Of a stretch of 8,784 nt of DNA, positions 6,818 through 8,784 are shown in pieces. Source of the stretch: Bacteroidaceae bacterium (GTDB lineage Bacteria; Bacteroidota; Bacteroidia; Bacteroidales; Bacteroidaceae); assembly GCA_021443405.1 (NCBI GenBank), contig JABUUA010000069.1, forward strand, positions 1-8,784, written 5' to 3'. The notes below the pieces were generated by a model. It was given only the letters and a program-made list of their open reading frames with translations. It was not told the DNA's origin and made no database searches. Position numbers and translations under genes: made by a program. Positions within the stretch are counted from its first letter, which is position 1, and every line of letters starts with the position of its first letter.

Positions 6818-7360
6818 ATGGCAACAACAAAGTACACGGGCACACAGACCGAAAAGAATCTGGAGGCCGCATTCGCAGGTGAGTCGCAGGCGCGTAACAA
6901 ATACACGTATTTCGCCTCGAAGGCCAAGAAGGAAGGCTTCGAACAAATCGCGGCCCTCTTCCTGCAGACGGCAGAGAATGAAAAGGAACATGCGAAACTC
7001 TGGTTCAAGGAGTTGGAGGGAATCGGCTCGACGGCCGAGAATCTGGCGGCTGCTGCTGCGGGCGAGAACTACGAATGGACCGATATGTACGAGGGCTTTG
7101 CGCAGACGGCGGAGCAGGAAGGTTTCCCGGAATTGGCCAAGAAATTCCGTCTTGTGGCCGCCATCGAGAAGCGGCACGAGGAGCGTTATCGCGCGCTCCT
7201 TCATAACGTGGAGGCGCAGGAGGTCTTCAGCAAGAGCGAGGTGAAGGTGTGGGAATGCCGCAACTGCGGTCACATCGTAGTAGGCACCGAGGCTCCCGAG
7301 CTTTGCCCGACATGCGCTCATCCGCAGGCTTATTTCGAAATCCACACGGATAACTATTAA
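6818..7360 (+). CDS. rbr: Rubrerythrin (diiron peroxidase with C-terminal rubredoxin domain)
   Basis: A 180-residue cytosolic enzyme that reduces hydrogen peroxide in anaerobes, with electrons passing from a rubredoxin-type iron to a diiron site. The four-helix ferritin-like domain shows AGESQARNKY (20-29, ligand E22), ENEKEHA with ExxH (E55, H58), YEWTDMY (85-91, E86) and IEKRHEERY with ExxH (E117, H120). The C-terminal rubredoxin domain has CRNCG (C147, C150) and CPTCAHP (C163, C166). Compared with Desulfovibrio-type rubrerythrin it lacks about 12 residues in the loop after LEG (residue 68), giving a slightly short protein. The start is ATG at 6818; an upstream in-frame ATG at 6785 lies inside the -7 box and is rejected. 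It is monocistronic, between its own promoter and a strong terminator, and divergent from the AraC-type regulator. Confidence 0.96.
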   Translation: MATTKYTGTQTEKNLEAAFAGESQARNKYTYFASKAKKEGFEQIAALFLQTAENEKEHAKLWFKELEGIGSTAENLAAAAAGENYEWTDMYEGFAQTAEQEGFPELAKKFRLVAAIEKRHEERYRALLHNVEAQEVFSKSEVKVWECRNCGHIVVGTEAPELCPTCAHPQAYFEIHTDNY

Positions 7361-7378
7361 CACCCTTTTTGTTTCGAG

Positions 7379-7420
7379 TCATCCCTGGGCACCTCTTCGG
7401 AGAGGCCTGGGGATGATTTT
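7379..7420 (+). terminator. Intrinsic terminator of rubrerythrin
   Basis: A long hairpin at 7379-7416 pairs TCATCCC with GGGATGA at its base, continues through GGGC/GCCT-type pairs with minor imperfections, and ends in CTC-TTCG-GAG, a stable UUCG-type tetraloop. TTTT follows at 7417-7420. It begins 19 bp after the stop codon. Confidence 0.87.
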
Positions 7421-7467
7421 GTATAATCTTCCCCAGCAATCGCCCCATTTCTCCCGTCGTTCTCATT

Positions 7468-7498
7468 CGCGCGCGCATATATATAATAAGGTATATGC
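7468..7498. other. Alternating CG/TA tract and 7-bp inverted repeat upstream of the rplM promoter
   Basis: Bases 7468-7483 alternate pyrimidine and purine strictly (CGCGCGCGCATATATA). GCATATA (7475-7481) and TATATGC (7492-7498) form an inverted repeat with a 10-nt gap. The element lies between the rubrerythrin terminator and the ribosomal promoter, about 20-50 bp upstream of its -33 region. I see no gene between 7361 and 7686: the stretch holds the terminator, this tract, the promoter and the rplM leader. Confidence 0.5.
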
Positions 7499-7518
7499 AA
7501 AGAAAAAGCTCAAAACTC

Positions 7519-7549
7519 TTGGTCGCGTGGCATTTTTTTTGTACCTTTG
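7519..7549 (+). promoter_or_regulatory. Promoter of the rplM-rpsI-rpsB operon
   Basis: TACCTTTG (7542-7549) matches the Bacteroidota -7 box, with TTGG (7519-7522) as the -33 element at a spacing of about 19 bp. A run of eight T lies between the boxes. Transcription probably starts near 7555, giving a leader of about 130 nt before rplM. Confidence 0.8.
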
Positions 7550-7564
7550 CAAGCCGATTATTAT

Positions 7565-7640
7565 CAAGGACCCCTAAAAAAGGTCCGACTGTGTGTTAAT
7601 AGTCGTGTCTTTGGTCGGGCACGATGGTTAGGGAATCACA
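7565..7640 (+). promoter_or_regulatory. Structured 5' leader of the L13 operon; candidate ribosomal-protein autoregulatory RNA
   Basis: GGACC (7568-7572) pairs with GGTCC (7582-7586) round a 9-nt loop. CCTAA in that loop (7573-7577) is complementary to TTAGG (7628-7632), so an H-type pseudoknot is possible. Between them GACT (7587-7590)/AGTC (7601-7604) competes with TCGTGTC (7603-7609)/GGCACGA (7618-7624), giving mutually exclusive hairpins. An A-rich unstructured stretch follows up to the rplM start. Ribosomal-protein leaders bound by L13 or another encoded protein are known in other bacteria, and I believe such leaders have been proposed for Bacteroidia, but I could not check the match. 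Confidence 0.5.
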
Positions 7641-7686
7641 GGAGATAACAAATTAAAAAACAAATTAGTAGTAACAAAAAACAAAA

Positions 7687-8148
7687 ATGGACACATTAAG
7701 TTACAAGACCATTTCTGCCAATGCAGAGACCGTGAAGAAGGAATGGGTCGTGGTTGACGCTACGGACCAAGTCCTCGGTCGTTTGGCCAGCAAGGTTGCA
7801 AAATTGCTGAGAGGTAAGTACAAGCCCAACTTCACTCCCCATGTGGATTGCGGCGACAACGTAATCATCATTAACGCCGACAAGATTGTTATCACTGGTA
7901 ACAAGATGACAGAGCGCGTTTTCCTGAGCTACACCGGCTATCCTGGTGGTCAGAAGAAGGCGACTCCCGCTTCGATTATTGCGAAAAAGAACGGTTACGA
8001 GAAGTTAATCCGTAAGACTGTCAAGGGTATGTTACCCAAGAACAAGTTGGCCGACCGCATCATCACGAACCTTTATGTATATGAGGGTGGTGAGCACAAG
8101 CAGCAGGCACAGAGTCCGAAGTCAATTGATATTAACCTCTATAAGTAA
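7687..8148 (+). CDS. rplM: 50S ribosomal protein L13
   Basis: A 153-residue protein of the large subunit that binds 23S rRNA early in assembly. Recognised by VVDATDQVLGRLASKVAKLL (about 22-41), GDNVIIINADKIVITGNK (about 56-73), the family signature region around GMLPKNKLADRIITNLYVY (about 114-132) and YEGGEHKQQAQ near the C-terminus. Length is normal. The start codon follows an A-rich stretch (AACAAAAAACAAAAATG) without Shine-Dalgarno, typical of highly expressed Bacteroidota genes. First gene of a unit with rpsI 8 bp downstream. Confidence 0.97.
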   Translation: MDTLSYKTISANAETVKKEWVVVDATDQVLGRLASKVAKLLRGKYKPNFTPHVDCGDNVIIINADKIVITGNKMTERVFLSYTGYPGGQKKATPASIIAKKNGYEKLIRKTVKGMLPKNKLADRIITNLYVYEGGEHKQQAQSPKSIDINLYK

Positions 8149-8156
8149 TAGGAGAG

Positions 8157-8543
8157 ATGGAAGTAGTTAATGCACTTGGTCGCCGTAAGAGCGCCATTGC
8201 CCGCGTATATGTAACTGAGGGTACCGGTAAGATTACCATCAATAAAAGAGATCTCACAGAATACTTCCCCAGCACTATCCTGCAGTATGTGGTGAAGCAG
8301 CCCCTGACAACTCTGGATGTCGTAGAGAAGTACGATATTAAGGTGAACCTGGTAGGTGGCGGCTACACTGGTCAGTCACAGGCTCTGCGTCTGGCTATCG
8401 CCCGTGCGTTGGTGAAGATTAATGCCGAGGACAAGAAGGCACTCCGTGCAGAAGGCTTCATGACTCGCGATAGCCGTGAGGTTGAGCGTAAGAAGCCCGG
8501 TCGTCCCAAGGCACGTCGTCGTTTCCAGTTCAGCAAGCGTTAA
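8157..8543 (+). CDS. rpsI: 30S ribosomal protein S9
   Basis: A 128-residue small-subunit head protein whose C-terminal tail reaches toward the P-site tRNA. Diagnostic are GRRKSAIARVYV (8-19), the GGGYTGQSQALRLAIARAL block (67-85) and the basic tail RKKPGRPKARRRFQFSKR (111-128), which ends in the universal SKR. The gap from rplM is 8 bp. AGGAG at 8150-8154 precedes the ATG by only 2 nt, too close for a standard Shine-Dalgarno; coupling to rplM termination is likelier. Confidence 0.97.
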   Translation: MEVVNALGRRKSAIARVYVTEGTGKITINKRDLTEYFPSTILQYVVKQPLTTLDVVEKYDIKVNLVGGGYTGQSQALRLAIARALVKINAEDKKALRAEGFMTRDSREVERKKPGRPKARRRFQFSKR

Positions 8544-8657
8544 TGTTGGGCTGCGTAGCGTAAGTTTAGCATCTAAACCCGCGAGACTCATACTACTCGT
8601 GAGTTGATTCTAAGACCAAGAATTAAAAAGAACGTAAACAACAAAACAAAAAAGACA
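8544..8657 (+). promoter_or_regulatory. Structured rpsI-rpsB spacer; possible S2 leader
   Basis: This 114-bp gap is long for a ribosomal operon. It holds a hairpin GTTTAG-CAT-CTAAAC (8564-8578) and two mutually exclusive stems: CGCGAG (8580-8585) with CTCGTG (8596-8601), or ACTCA (8586-8590) with TGAGT (8600-8604). An A-rich stretch leads into rpsB. No T-tract follows, so plain termination is unlikely. TAAGTTTA (8561-8568) resembles a -7 box in 7 of 8 positions but lacks a spaced -33 element. Confidence 0.4.
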
Positions 8658-8784
8658 ATGTCAAGAACTAATTTTGATACACTTTTGGAGGCCGGTTGTC
8701 ACTTCGGCCACCTTACCCGTAAGTGGAATCCTGCTATGGCTCCCTACATCTTCATGGAGCGCAACGGCATCCACATCATCGACC
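8658..8784 (+). CDS. rpsB: 30S ribosomal protein S2, N-terminal part (cut by window edge)
   Basis: Forty-two codons are present: MSRTNFDTLLEAGCHFGHLT, then RKWNPAMAPYIFMERNGIHIID. The LLEAGxHFGH and WNPxMxPYIF.RNGIHIID blocks are diagnostic of the S2 N-terminus, which docks on 16S rRNA and S1-type partners. The start follows an A-rich stretch (AAAAAAGACAATG). Order rplM-rpsI-rpsB is usual in Bacteroidota, with tsf expected next outside the window. Confidence 0.96.
   Translation, partial: MSRTNFDTLLEAGCHFGHLTRKWNPAMAPYIFMERNGIHIID

Noticed and set aside
6130..6882. 250-codon plus-strand open frame opposite the AraC-type gene and through the araC-rbr promoter region
   Set aside because: It covers both promoters and overlaps rubrerythrin out of frame; the opposite strand encodes a clear AraC protein.
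8561..8568. TAAGTTTA as a separate rpsB promoter -7 box
   Set aside because: It misses the final G of TAnnTTTG and has no -33 element at the right distance; the genes are probably co-transcribed.

Overview
The window looks like chromosomal DNA of a Bacteroidota member, most likely order Bacteroidales and perhaps Prevotellaceae-like. Three things suggest this. Promoters match the Bacteroidota -7 box TAnnTTTG. Translation starts are mostly A-rich and lack Shine-Dalgarno sequences. The gene content (DUF4954 protein, O-antigen-type flippase, rubrerythrin, and rplM-rpsI-rpsB with an A-rich leader) is typical of that group. The genus is inference.

Positions 1-2976 hold surface-polysaccharide genes. 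A minus-strand family 1 glycosyltransferase N-terminus (439 leftward) diverges from a plus-strand flippase (545-2032). The flippase overlaps a family 2 glycosyltransferase by an ATGA (2029-2976), and a DUF4954 left-handed beta-helix protein (2987-4966) follows 10 bp later. Flippase, GT2 and DUF4954 look like one transcription unit for building and exporting a cell-surface glycan. At the extreme left, the first ~120 bases read on the plus strand as part of a Cys-rich zinc-ribbon-like repeat, while glycosyltransferase similarity on the minus strand stops at about 110. This suggests a rearrangement or assembly junction.

Positions 4967-5193 are non-coding and contain six tandem 22-bp units, each built round an imperfect palindrome; the last unit is a perfect 18-bp palindrome. 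Then come a flavin reductase-family flavoprotein (5194-5703) and, convergent to it, an AraC-type regulator with an N-terminal cupin (6648-5758).

The regulator is divergent from rubrerythrin (6818-7360). Their 169-bp intergenic region holds a -7 box for each direction and three TATTATC repeats spaced exactly 11 bp, abutting the rubrerythrin box. Rubrerythrin ends in a strong intrinsic terminator.

Positions 7421-8784 are the start of a ribosomal protein operon: a promoter with a TACCTTTG box, a ~130-nt structured leader with a possible pseudoknot, then rplM (L13), rpsI (S9), a 114-bp spacer with alternative hairpins, and the 5' end of rpsB (S2), cut by the window edge.

I see no tRNA, rRNA, CRISPR array, insertion sequence or obvious phage gene. 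The best candidates for something undescribed are the 22-bp palindromic array, the phased repeats before rubrerythrin, and the rplM leader.
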